Source of the DNA: Gracilimonas tropica DSM 19535
Lineage (GTDB): Bacteria > Bacteroidota > Rhodothermia > Balneolales > Balneolaceae
Direction of reading: 5' to 3'
DNA: 64,000 nucleotides
Assembly (NCBI RefSeq): GCF_000375425.1
Contig: NZ_AQXG01000002.1
Coordinates: forward strand, 141,712 to 205,711
The notes beneath the pieces are model-generated. The model worked only from the letters and a program-made list of their open reading frames with translations, ran no database searches and was not told the DNA's origin. Shown here piece by piece: positions 54,977 to 63,302 of the stretch (positions are counted from its first letter, which is position 1; each line of letters opens with the position of its first letter). The translations under genes and the position numbers were made by a program.

Positions 54977-55022
54977 AAAGCCGCGGAAATAGGCAATATT
55001 GTGCGTATTCGTTATATTATCT

Positions 55023-55304
55023 ATGCGCATTAATCAGTTTCAAGTGTTTTGAGTAAGCAAACCCTACGTAGAAAAACACACCAAAGAGCGGGCTAAAAGG
55101 ATTGCCAAAGAGAGAGGCATCAGTGTTTCCAAATTATTTGAAGAGGCCGTACAGCAGGTTGCGGAGCCTATTGAAGATTATACTCCTAAACCCGGAAGTG
55201 TTGCGGAGCGCATTTATAATATAATCCCTGAATCTGAAAAATTAGATCATTATGATTACAAAAAACTGAAGATGGATGCTCTAAAAGATAAATATGGGAT
55301 TTAA
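55023..55304 (+). pseudogene. Decayed antitoxin gene of a toxin-antitoxin pair
   Basis: From 55053 an open frame encodes a typical small antitoxin (KHTKERAKRIAKERGISVSK, then LFEEAVQQVAEP, an acidic/proline linker and a C-terminal toxin-binding part ending DKYGI). It has no ATG, GTG or TTG in its first part. In the same frame upstream there is ATG 55023, eight codons, then TGA at 55050. A nonsense mutation, or loss of the true start, therefore seems to have silenced it. The end overlaps the PIN toxin start by 11 bases, as in functional pairs. Confidence 0.65.
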
Positions 55305-55714
55305 AAATGTCCTCTTAGATACCAATGTTTGTCTTGATGCTGCTTTATTCCGCAAACCGTTTGCATCCAAAGCATTGAAGGTTTTTGAGGAAGCAGAAGA
55401 AAGATCGGTTACTTTAACGATTGCAGCGCACACTTTCGACACTATCTTTTACATTTTGAAGCGGGATTTTCTATGGAAAAAACCTACGAATTGATTATTG
55501 AACTTAGATCTTCATCTGTTGTTGGATCCGTGACTAAAGAAACCATCGATCGGGCTCTGCTATTAAAATGGCGGATTTTGAGGATGCCATTCACTACGTT
55601 ATCGCCAAGCAATCAAATTGTGATGCCATCGTAACCCGAGATTCCTCCGGTTTTGCAGAATCCTCGATCCCTGTTCTTTCACCCGGCCAATTTATAGATC
55701 AATTGGGAAGCTGA
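55294..55714 (+). pseudogene. Decayed PIN-domain toxin gene with two frameshifts
   Basis: The first frame (ATG 55294) gives the PIN N-terminus NVLLDTNVCLDAALFRKPFA with the first metal Asp, and stops at 55494. The protein continues in the next frame from about 55473 (MEKTYELIIELRSSSVVGSV), and then in the third frame from about 55568 (ADFEDAIHYVIAKQSNCDAI, then VTRDSSGF) to TGA 55712-55714. Both shifts equal loss of one base, in a T-run (GATTTTCT) and an A-run (TTAAAATG). All catalytic blocks are still recognisable, so the damage is recent, or it reflects sequencing error in homopolymers. The end overlaps the convergent DUF3224 gene by 16 bases. Confidence 0.75.
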
Positions 55715-56094
55715 TAGTCAAACTCGTAAAAATGCTTTCCATCTTCTATGATGATATTCATGGAACCGGTTAATCCTTCCAGCTCTTCGGTTCCTGAATC
55801 GGGCACTACTTCCAGTATCAATCTTTCTGTGCCCTTATCCATAGTTCCGAAATGCTGTAAGACAAAGCTGCCTTTCTTTCCGGATAATTCACCGGATACT
55901 TGTTCAATCGCTACATAGCCCGCAGAGCCTTTTATTGGAGACATTGCAGCCAGCATCTCCCCTCGGCTTGTTGCGCTTAGTGCTCCGTAAAATGTTTTAT
56001 CAATCGACATCCGATTCATGCTTACTCCATCTTTTCCCTCAGCATATCCTTCTATCGGTTTTGTTTTCACCTCAAATTCTCCTGAAATCTTCAT
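55699..56094 (-). CDS. DUF3224-domain protein
   Basis: A 131-residue protein matching the DUF3224 family in length and motif: SIDKTFYGALSATSRGEMLA, GSAGYVAIEQVSGELSGKKG, SFVLQHFGTMDKG and VVPDSGTEELEGLTGSMNI. The fold is an AOC-like beta barrel; no function is established. There is no signal peptide. It begins 6 bases after the upstream membrane protein gene on the same strand, so they form a pair. Confidence 0.9.
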   Translation of the reverse strand: MKISGEFEVKTKPIEGYAEGKDGVSMNRMSIDKTFYGALSATSRGEMLAAMSPIKGSAGYVAIEQVSGELSGKKGSFVLQHFGTMDKGTERLILEVVPDSGTEELEGLTGSMNIIIEDGKHFYEFDYQLPN

Positions 56095-56100
56095 GGTAAT

Positions 56101-56523
56101 TTATTTTTCCTGTTGAAATTTTGACGCTAATAATACTCCAAGATAAGCCATCGGTAGATAGGCGCCAACCAGATCCACAATTGAAAACCATAGCGGGGAT
56201 GGCAACATAACCACGTTTGAAACCCCTCCCAACAAAAAGAAAAGGCCTACCGGAAATGCCCATTTCATTGGATCTTTAGCCGCTATAAAAGCCGCAACCA
56301 TCGCTCCCACCAAGGTTCCTAAAGCATGTGCCAGAAACGGCATCAAAAAGTGTTTGGGTTGAAACAGATGCATAGCCTCTTGTAAGCCTTCCATGGTAGT
56401 AGTATCAGTACCTGCCGGTGGGGGAATGATGGATCCACTGATCATAATGAGGCCCATATTTACAAACCCGCCAACTACAATACCGGTGATGAGCGCGAGG
56501 ATATTTCTGAATATTGGTTTCAT
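56101..56523 (-). CDS. Four-helix membrane protein, function unknown
   Basis: A 140-residue inner-membrane protein with hydrophobic segments at about 9-30, 62-83, 88-107 and 112-134. Between the first two is an extracytoplasmic loop with IIPPPAGTDTTTMEGLQEAM. The motif PFLAHALGTLVGAMVAAFIA recurs in small uncharacterised Bacteroidota proteins. It is paired with the DUF3224 gene (6-base gap) on the same strand and separated from groEL by the terminator at 56580. I assign no function. Confidence 0.8.
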   Translation of the reverse strand: MKPIFRNILALITGIVVGGFVNMGLIMISGSIIPPPAGTDTTTMEGLQEAMHLFQPKHFLMPFLAHALGTLVGAMVAAFIAAKDPMKWAFPVGLFFLLGGVSNVVMLPSPLWFSIVDLVGAYLPMAYLGVLLASKFQQEK

Positions 56524-56579
56524 GGCTTTTCCTTAATCAATTTACTTATCAGAATTATAGGAAAATGGAAGACATAAAA

Positions 56580-56611
56580 AAATCCCGTTCAAAATGAATT
56601 GAACGGGATTT
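56580..56611 (-). terminator. Terminator of the groES-groEL operon
   Basis: A perfect 13-bp hairpin, AAATCCCGTTCAA (56580-56592) with its complement (56599-56611), followed on the minus strand by TTTTTTATG. It is the last of three hairpins behind groEL. Confidence 0.9.
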
Positions 56612-56626
56612 AAAATCTAAGTCCTT

Positions 56627-56676
56627 GTTACAACGCTCTGCGTTGTAACAGAGGTGCCAACGGAAACCATCGGCAC
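56627..56676 (-). repeat. Two consecutive hairpins between groEL and its terminator
   Basis: GTTACAACG (56627-56635) pairs perfectly with CGTTGTAAC (56641-56649) over a 5-base loop. Next to it GTGCC...GGCAC (56654-56676) folds, on the minus strand, into a 10-bp stem with two G-T pairs and a TTT loop. Such compact palindromes resemble REP-type elements or a structured 3' untranslated region. Confidence 0.6.
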
Positions 56677-56713
56677 AAGCAGGATTTTTCTTTCGAGATT
56701 TATGAGGGATGAT

Positions 56714-58384
56714 TTACATCATTCCGCCCATGCCTCCCATTCCTGGCATTCCGCCGCCCATGCCACCTGGCATGCCGCCGCCGTTGTCGTCATCGTCGCC
56801 GCCTTTAGAAGGCTTGTCAGAAATAACAGCTTCGGTTGTGAGCATCAATCCTGATACAGAAGCAGCATTTTGTAGTGCTGTTCTGGTTACTTTGGTAGGA
56901 TCGATTACACCGGCTTTAATAAGGTCTTCATAAACCTCAGTGCGGGCGTTATAACCAAAGGCATCTTTGCCATCCAGTACTTTCTGAACTACGATAGCAC
57001 CTTCAACACCTGCGTTGTTTGCGATAGTGCGAAGCGGAGCTTCAATAGCTCTTCGGATGATCTGTACACCTACATTTTCATCATCGTTTGCGCCTTTTAC
57101 TTTGTCGAGAGCAGATGCAGCACGTAATAATGCTACACCACCACCCGGTACAATGCCTTCTTCTACGGCAGCGCGGGTAGCGTGAAGAGCATCTTCAACG
57201 CGGGCTTTTTTCTCTTTCATTTCAACTTCAGAAGCTGCACCGATGTACAGAACAGCAACTCCACCGCTCAACTTGGCAAGACGTTCTTGCAGTTTCTCAC
57301 GGTCGTAATCAGAAGTCGTACTTTCGATCTGAGACTTGATCTGGTTCACGCGAGCCTGAATATCATCATCAGCTCCGGCTCCATCTACAATGGTGGTGTT
57401 GTCTTTGTCGATAGTTACGCGGGAAGCTTTTCCAAGGAAATCGAGGGTAGCATTTTCCAGTTTGTAACCACGCTCTTCTGAGATCACTGTACCACCGGTT
57501 AGAATGGCAATGTCTTCCAACATGGCTTTTCTTCGGTCACCAAAGCCCGGAGCTTTAACAGCAGCGATCTTCAGAGAACCACGTAATTTGTTAACTACCA
57601 ATGTAGCAAGTGCTTCGCCTTCAATATCTTCAGCGATGATCAACAGTGGGTTTCCACTTTGAACAACTTTCTCAAGAATTGGGAGCAGATCCTTCATACT
57701 TGAGATCTTCTTATCAAAGATCAGGATGTAAGGATCTTCCATTTCGGTAACCATTTTCTCTGAATCGGTCACAAAATATGGAGAAAGGTATCCGCGGTCG
57801 AACTGCATACCTTCTACGGTTTCGAGGTATGTTTCGGTTCCTTTGGCTTCTTCAACAGTGATTACACCATCTTTACCCACTTTTTCCATGGCATCGGCAA
57901 TTAAATTACCAATGGTTTCGTCGTTGTTGGCAGAAATGGTTCCGATCTGTGCAATTTCTTTGCGATCGTCGATATCGCGGCTCATTTTCTTCAGGTCTTC
58001 GATAATAGCATTTACTGCTTTCTCGATTCCTGATTTAAGATCCATTGGATTAGCTCCGGCCGTAACATTCTTAAGGCCTTCGCTCAAAATGGCTTGAGCA
58101 AGTACGGTAGCTGTGGTTGTACCGTCACCGGCATTATCGCTGGTTTTAGAAGCCACTTCTTTAACCATCTGAGCACCCATGTTCTGGAGCTTGTCAGATA
58201 ATTCAATTTCTTTTGCAACGGTCACACCGTCTTTTGTTACAAGCGGTGCACCAAATGATTTTTCAATAACAACATTGCGTCCACGTGGGCCGAGGGTAAC
58301 TTTTACCGCATTAGCCAGCTTATCGACACCTTTTTTTAAGGCATCGCGCGCTTCAACGTCATAATGAACTAACTTAGCAGACAT
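56714..58384 (-). CDS. groL: 60 kDa chaperonin GroEL
   Basis: A 556-residue GroEL with the complete family pattern: [35 protein letters not shown]-like ATP loop ([19 protein letters not shown]), [40 protein letters not shown], and [15 protein letters not shown]. The C-terminal Gly-Met tail ([17 protein letters not shown]) lines the folding chamber. It follows groES by 50 bases. No CIRCE operator was found upstream of the operon. Confidence 0.99.
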   Translation of the reverse strand: MSAKLVHYDVEARDALKKGVDKLANAVKVTLGPRGRNVVIEKSFGAPLVTKDGVTVAKEIELSDKLQNMGAQMVKEVASKTSDNAGDGTTTATVLAQAILSEGLKNVTAGANPMDLKSGIEKAVNAIIEDLKKMSRDIDDRKEIAQIGTISANNDETIGNLIADAMEKVGKDGVITVEEAKGTETYLETVEGMQFDRGYLSPYFVTDSEKMVTEMEDPYILIFDKKISSMKDLLPILEKVVQSGNPLLIIAEDIEGEALATLVVNKLRGSLKIAAVKAPGFGDRRKAMLEDIAILTGGTVISEERGYKLENATLDFLGKASRVTIDKDNTTIVDGAGADDDIQARVNQIKSQIESTTSDYDREKLQERLAKLSGGVAVLYIGAASEVEMKEKKARVEDALHATRAAVEEGIVPGGGVALLRAASALDKVKGANDDENVGVQIIRRAIEAPLRTIANNAGVEGAIVVQKVLDGKDAFGYNARTEVYEDLIKAGVIDPTKVTRTALQNAASVSGLMLTTEAVISDKPSKGGDDDDNGGGMPGGMGGGMPGMGGMGGMM

Positions 58385-58434
58385 AATTATTTATCGTTTT
58401 TTATTTATGATTTAATTTCTTTGAAAAAACGGGA

Positions 58435-58722
58435 TCAGGAAATGATTCCCATAATATCAGATTCGCGCATGATCAGGTATTCTTCTCCATCAAGAGTTAC
58501 TTCTGTACCTGCATATTTTCCATAGAGCACTTTGTCTCCTTCTTTCACGCTCATTTCAATCTTGTTGCCGTTTTCTACTTTACCGGCACCAACCGCTACC
58601 ACTGTACCTTGTTGCGGTTTTTCTTTAGCCGTATCTGGAATGATAATTCCGGAGCTGGTTTTCTCTTCAGCAGGCTCAGCCTGTACCAACACGCGGTCGC
58701 CTAAAGGTTGAATCTTAGCCAT
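58435..58722 (-). CDS. groS: 10 kDa co-chaperonin GroES
   Basis: A 95-residue GroES, the lid of the GroEL chamber. It shows the N-terminal [20 protein letters not shown] containing the mobile loop ([19 protein letters not shown]), [20 protein letters not shown] and [14 protein letters not shown]. It is preceded by a good ribosome binding site (AGGAGT) and leads the groES-groEL operon. Confidence 0.99.
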   Translation of the reverse strand: MAKIQPLGDRVLVQAEPAEEKTSSGIIIPDTAKEKPQQGTVVAVGAGKVENGNKIEMSVKEGDKVLYGKYAGTEVTLDGEEYLIMRESDIMGIIS

Positions 58723-58887
58723 TTGTATGACTCCTGTTATTTTGGTTTAGGTTTTAAATTCTTGGGCTTATGCCCTTTTAGTGTTTCGCACTGCATTATG
58801 CAACTTCCGTACCAAACCAAATCAGGATTTTATCATTCCCTTTTTAAAGGCATTTAGCGTGTATTTTTAAAAGGAAATCTGACGTAA

Positions 58888-59661
58888 TCAGGAAAGGCTG
58901 TCAGACTGCTCCAAATGCTCTGCCAACTTTGCATAAATATTGGGCGCCCAGTGTTCCGCTCTGTCATCAAAATTAAATCCTTCGGGCAGATCATCACCCA
59001 ACACCGGCTTTAGAGAATTGCTTAGTTTTTTTCGCCGTTGGTTAAAAGCTGTACGCACTACTTTTTTAATCATATCATCTGAAACCGGTAAATCAGGTTT
59101 ATCGAAATGAAGTTTTATGACTGAACTCATCACTTTGGGAGGCGGATTAAAGGAATGAGGATGGACATCAAAAAGAATTTCCGGGGTACTGAAAAGCTGT
59201 GTCTGCACACTTAAAATACCATATTCTTTGGATGATGCTTCTGCCACCAGCCGTTCTGCTACTTCTTTCTGCATCATCAAAATGGCTTCCGTAAATAACT
59301 TCCGATTTTCCATCAGATCAAATAATATAGGCGAGGTGATATAATAAGGCAGATTTCCAACAACAATATTCTTCTTATCTGGATCTACCAGTTCTTCCCA
59401 ATTCACTTTAAGTACATCTTCCTCATGAATCGTAATATCAGGTAGTTCCTTCTTCAGCACCTCTACTGCACGCTGATCCAATTCAATGGCATGCAAATCC
59501 GTAAACTTTTCAGCCAGCCACTTCGTTAATGCTCCGGTACCGGGACCAATTTCAATGACCCGGGTATTTTCATCCGCATCGATGGTATCTAAAATTTGAA
59601 AGAGGACCATCTTATCGGTTAGAAAATGTTGGCCCAGACTTTTTTTAGTTTTGAAGGACAT
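58888..59661 (-). CDS. rsmA: 16S rRNA dimethyltransferase RsmA (KsgA)
   Basis: A 257-residue S-adenosylmethionine-dependent enzyme that dimethylates two adenines in helix 45 of 16S rRNA during small-subunit maturation. The N-terminus has KKSLGQHFLTDKMV, the cofactor loop is VIEIGPGTGALT (37-43), and the catalytic NLPYYITSPIL is at 103-106. The C-terminal domain has VVRTAFNQRRKKLSNSLKP. The ATG (59661) is separated by only a few bases from an eight-fold heptamer repeat, which leaves no room for a normal ribosome binding site. Confidence 0.97.
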   Translation of the reverse strand: MSFKTKKSLGQHFLTDKMVLFQILDTIDADENTRVIEIGPGTGALTKWLAEKFTDLHAIELDQRAVEVLKKELPDITIHEEDVLKVNWEELVDPDKKNIVVGNLPYYITSPILFDLMENRKLFTEAILMMQKEVAERLVAEASSKEYGILSVQTQLFSTPEILFDVHPHSFNPPPKVMSSVIKLHFDKPDLPVSDDMIKKVVRTAFNQRRKKLSNSLKPVLGDDLPEGFNFDDRAEHWAPNIYAKLAEHLEQSDSLS

Positions 59662-59665
59662 ATAT

Positions 59666-59725
59666 AGCAGTTAGCAGTTAGCAGTTAGCAGTTAGCAGTT
59701 AGCAGTTAGCAGTTAGCAGTTAGCA
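59666..59725. repeat. Heptanucleotide tandem repeat (AGCAGTT) upstream of rsmA
   Basis: Eight perfect copies of AGCAGTT (59666-59721) followed by four more bases of the unit. On the minus strand it reads AACTGCT repeats running up to TATATATG, the rsmA start. It lies in the divergent region between rsmA and the 7TM-HD gene. Copy number changes would shift promoter or ribosome-binding spacing. Confidence 0.95.
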
Positions 59726-59876
59726 AACATCGTCAGCTAATATTCAACAATCAAATCTATTTAGGCATTATTTATGCTTGTATGATTACGGATAACGTAG
59801 TCAGACTACTGCAAAAAGATTTGTAAATTATACGTGGGTTAACAACCTTTCAAAAAATTTCAACAGAATCACTTTA

Positions 59877-62303
59877 ATGAGTTTTCTCGAAAAATTAGGC
59901 TTAGGCCAAAAAAAGAAAGAGCTTTCTCCTCTCATTGGCGAAAAAAAGAAAAAAGAACAGGAAAAATACTCTCTTAAACGCAATCCTTACATTCGGTTTG
60001 CTATTGTTGTCTTTTTCATCGGTATCAGTGCTTTTTCTTTACCTCATAATCCGGTCAATTCCGGTTTGAATTATACTACCGGTCAACCCTGGAGAAACTC
60101 GGATCTGACCGCCCCTTTTGATTTTGCTATCAAAAAAACGGCGACTGAGCTGGAAGAGGAACGCCGCGAAATTCGTGAAACCACGCCTCCTATTTTCAGG
60201 GTAGACAATAACGTACCCATCACCATTCAGACTAGATTGGATTCTTTGTATCGTGAAATTCAGCCGGTACTCGAAAATTATCATGTATGGCAGTCTTCAA
60301 AGAACGATCGGGGATTGGCTCCTGATGACAGCTTACAGTTTTACCGTTCTTTGGAAGAATCAAACATCGATCTTACAGATGCGTCCTGGGAAATTTTATT
60401 AGAAAGCTATCATCAGGTACAACAACAGAATCTTTCACCAAATCAGTTTGAAGGAATTCAGGTAAAGCAACAGCTGGAATCGCTTATTGACCAACTGATG
60501 AATCAAGGTATTATCAATCGCAATAAAAGTACGTTGAATATCGACAAGATCACTTTGCGAAACACAAGTGAGAGTACAGAGCAATCCATTGATTTATCAA
60601 GGGTGAGAGATCTTCGAGAAGCCAATGAATTTATGCAATTCAGGCTGAACCAAGGACTTGATGAGCAACGGGTTCGCTTGGCTTTGGAGTTATATAATAA
60701 AGTCATTAGTCCGAATTACAAGTATAACGAAGAAGACACCCAAAGCAGGTTACAGGAAGAACTGTCCCGAATCTCAGAAACTACCGGTGCTATCGCTCAA
60801 GGTCAGGTGATCATTCGCCGTGGCGATATGGTGACTTCGGAAAAAGCCAATATCCTTGAAAGTCTTGCTGAAGCTCGTTCACAAAATGCCACTCAGATTG
60901 AGCGCTGGATTCGCTTTGGGGGGCAGTTGATCATTATCATTGCGGTGACTTTTGTTTTCTTCATGTACATCTACCTTTACCGGCGAAATATTACATCCGA
61001 CAATGCCCTGTTCTTCCTGGTATTTTTGACCTTAGGATTGGTTTCGTTAGCAGCAGGCTTAATTAACTATTTTGATATAGCAAATCCCTACATAATACCC
61101 GTTGCAATAGCTCCTATCATCCTTACTATTATTTTTGACTCCCGCGTAGGACTGGTTTCCTCTATAATGTTAGCCAGCCTTTTGGGACTTGTAAACGGAA
61201 ATAGTTTTGAATTCGTGATAGCAACTTTTGCGGCATGCAGCCTTGGTGTGTTTTCTGTGAGGGATATCAGGGATCGCTCCCAATTTTTCTTTACCACACC
61301 CGGTATCGTATTATTGACCTACATGCTGATATTAGGCTCTTTTAGCATCACGGCGCTCAAGGGATGGGAACAGTTCGGTTCGGAAATTTTGTACGTTTTG
61401 ATCAGCAGTGTTTTTATTCTGTTTACCTACCCGATGATCTTGCTTTTTGAAAAGGTTTTTGGTGTAACGACTGATTTCACGCTGATCGAATTAGGTGATA
61501 CCAACCAGCCCCTGCTCAAAGAGTTGATGAATAAAGCACCCGGAACATTTCACCACAGTTTACAGGTGGCTAACTTGTCGGAAGCGGCTGCTTCTGCAAT
61601 CGGCGCAAATGCTCTGCTTTGTCGTGTCGGTGCCTTATATCATGATATCGGTAAGATGGTAAAACCGGAATATTTTGTGGAGAATCAAAGCAAGGGCGGG
61701 AATGAACATGACAAGCTCAAACCCCAAATGAGCGCTATGGTCATAAAAGCACACGTCAGCGAAGGCGTAAAAATGGCAGAAAAAGCCGACCTTCCCGAGA
61801 TCATTATCGATTTCATCAAAACACACCATGGAACCTCGGTAATCCGATATTTCTTTGAAAAAGCCAAGGAAGATGAAAACCTAAAAAGTATGCTTCAGGA
61901 AGATCAGTTCCGATACGAAGGCCCTCTCCCTTCCACCAAGGAAACCGGTATACTCTTGTTGGCTGATGGTATTGAAGCGGCTTCACGAGCCATGAAAAAT
62001 CCAACCTACAGTAAATTGGAGAACCTCGTGAATCGCATGGTTGATGATCGGGTAGCCGAAGGCCAACTCAGCCATTGTCCGCTTACATTCCGTCATCTGC
62101 AAGTTATTAAAGAAACCTTCCTGAACATTTTGGTAGGTGTGTATCACAGCCGTGTTGAATATCCTGAGGATAAGGAGCGCGAAGCCGAAGAAAAAGCGAA
62201 AGGATCGGCAAAAAAAGAAAAGGAACACACAGAGGATATCTCAGAAGAAACCCTTTCAGAAAACGGCAGTGAAACGGTTCAACAAGAAGAGAAAAACAAT
62301 TAG
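59877..62303 (+). CDS. 7TM-HD receptor-type phosphodiesterase (PgpH family)
   Basis: An 808-residue membrane protein matching the PgpH-type cyclic di-AMP phosphodiesterases. One N-terminal helix (about 40-58) is followed by an extracytoplasmic 7TMR-HDED domain (about 75-335, with TPPIFRVDNNVPITIQTRLD). Seven helices follow (about 345-530). A cytoplasmic HD domain follows, with HHSLQVANLSEAAASAIGAN, ALYHDIGKMVKPEYF, VIKAHVSEGVKMAEKADLPE and IKTHHGTSVIRYF, and then LLADGIEAASRAM. All metal ligands of the HD site are present. The C-terminus is a charged tail. The Xer recombinase gene starts 2 bases after the stop. Confidence 0.93.
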   Translation: MSFLEKLGLGQKKKELSPLIGEKKKKEQEKYSLKRNPYIRFAIVVFFIGISAFSLPHNPVNSGLNYTTGQPWRNSDLTAPFDFAIKKTATELEEERREIRETTPPIFRVDNNVPITIQTRLDSLYREIQPVLENYHVWQSSKNDRGLAPDDSLQFYRSLEESNIDLTDASWEILLESYHQVQQQNLSPNQFEGIQVKQQLESLIDQLMNQGIINRNKSTLNIDKITLRNTSESTEQSIDLSRVRDLREANEFMQFRLNQGLDEQRVRLALELYNKVISPNYKYNEEDTQSRLQEELSRISETTGAIAQGQVIIRRGDMVTSEKANILESLAEARSQNATQIERWIRFGGQLIIIIAVTFVFFMYIYLYRRNITSDNALFFLVFLTLGLVSLAAGLINYFDIANPYIIPVAIAPIILTIIFDSRVGLVSSIMLASLLGLVNGNSFEFVIATFAACSLGVFSVRDIRDRSQFFFTTPGIVLLTYMLILGSFSITALKGWEQFGSEILYVLISSVFILFTYPMILLFEKVFGVTTDFTLIELGDTNQPLLKELMNKAPGTFHHSLQVANLSEAAASAIGANALLCRVGALYHDIGKMVKPEYFVENQSKGGNEHDKLKPQMSAMVIKAHVSEGVKMAEKADLPEIIIDFIKTHHGTSVIRYFFEKAKEDENLKSMLQEDQFRYEGPLPSTKETGILLLADGIEAASRAMKNPTYSKLENLVNRMVDDRVAEGQLSHCPLTFRHLQVIKETFLNILVGVYHSRVEYPEDKEREAEEKAKGSAKKEKEHTEDISEETLSENGSETVQQEEKNN

Positions 62304-62305
62304 CC

Positions 62306-63217
62306 GTGGCTTTTAAACAGGAACTGGATCTTTACCTTCAGTTTATAAAGCTCGAAAAAGGATTGACCGAAAATTCGGTGGTATCCTATAAAAATGATCT
62401 GGAGCGTTATTTCCTCTTTCTTACTACCGAGAAAAAGATCAAGGACCTGGCAGGAGTTACGCTCAATCATATCGAAGATTTTCTGAATTATTTGGTGGAT
62501 GAGGAATTGCTGTCAGCCAGTTCTTTAGCCCGTAATATTAGCAGTATTCGTGGATTTCATGAATTTGCGGTAGTGGAAGGTATCACCAAAGCAAATCCGG
62601 CTGAATTGGTGGAACTACCCAAGAAAGCATCCAAACTGCCCGAAGTATTGGACCGTGAGGAAATTGAAGCCATCCTCTCCACCCCCGACTTAACCACCGA
62701 CACCGGCATCCGCGACAAAGCCATTCTGGAAACTTTATATGGAACCGGAATGCGAGTCAGCGAGCTTACGGGGCTCGAACAAGACCGCCTTATTTTCGAG
62801 ATCGGATTTATCCGCGTGATCGGAAAGGGAAACAAGGAGCGGCTGGTTCCTGTGGGTGAAATTGCACAGGATGCTATCTCACATTACACTGAAGCCGTAC
62901 GCCCTCGGTTTTTTAATCCTGAAAAAGCACACAAAGCCAAGAACAAAGTCTTTTTGAGCATGCGCGGAAGTGCATTGTCCCGCATGAGCATCTGGAATAT
63001 CGTGCAGAAAGCAGCTGAAAAAGCGGAAATCGACAAAAACGTGTATCCTCATATTTTCCGACATTCCTTTGCTACCCATTTGCTGGAAGGTGGTGCCGAC
63101 CTCCGAGCTGTACAGGAAATGCTGGGACATTCTTCCATTCTTACCACTGAAATATATACCCACATCGACCGCTCTTTCTTACATCAGGTGCATAAAGAAT
63201 TTCACCCCAGGGCCTGA
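62306..63217 (+). CDS. Tyrosine recombinase XerC/XerD
   Basis: A 303-residue site-specific recombinase beginning at GTG 62306. The N-terminal SAM-like domain spans about 1-90 (LQFIKLEKGLTENSVVSYKN). The catalytic set is complete: Arg150 (GTGMRVSEL), Lys174 (GKGNKERLVP), His249 and Arg252 (HIFRHSFATHLLEGG), His275 (MLGHSSILTT), and nucleophile Tyr284 (EIYTHIDRS). Length and motifs fit the housekeeping dif recombinase family rather than a phage integrase. It is coupled to the 7TM-HD gene (2-base gap). XerC versus XerD cannot be decided from one copy. Confidence 0.95.
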   Translation: MAFKQELDLYLQFIKLEKGLTENSVVSYKNDLERYFLFLTTEKKIKDLAGVTLNHIEDFLNYLVDEELLSASSLARNISSIRGFHEFAVVEGITKANPAELVELPKKASKLPEVLDREEIEAILSTPDLTTDTGIRDKAILETLYGTGMRVSELTGLEQDRLIFEIGFIRVIGKGNKERLVPVGEIAQDAISHYTEAVRPRFFNPEKAHKAKNKVFLSMRGSALSRMSIWNIVQKAAEKAEIDKNVYPHIFRHSFATHLLEGGADLRAVQEMLGHSSILTTEIYTHIDRSFLHQVHKEFHPRA

Positions 63218-63302
63218 AGAATTTTTATTTACATCTTTCGTTCAGCATTCAATTTATAAACCATTATTTTAGCTAAGAATTTAAAAACCGAAACCCGATA
63301 TA

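Noticed and set aside
58723-58887. CIRCE operator upstream of groES
   Set aside because: TTAGTG and GCACT fragments occur, but there is no TTAGCACTC-N9-GAGTGCTAA inverted repeat, so HrcA control is not supported by sequence.
59666-59725. CRISPR-like repeat array
   Set aside because: The unit is only 7 bases with no spacers and no cas genes nearby; it is a simple tandem repeat.
62306-63217. Phage or integron integrase marking a mobile element
   Set aside because: Length and motifs fit a chromosomal Xer recombinase, it is coupled to a housekeeping gene, and no attachment repeats or cargo genes surround it.
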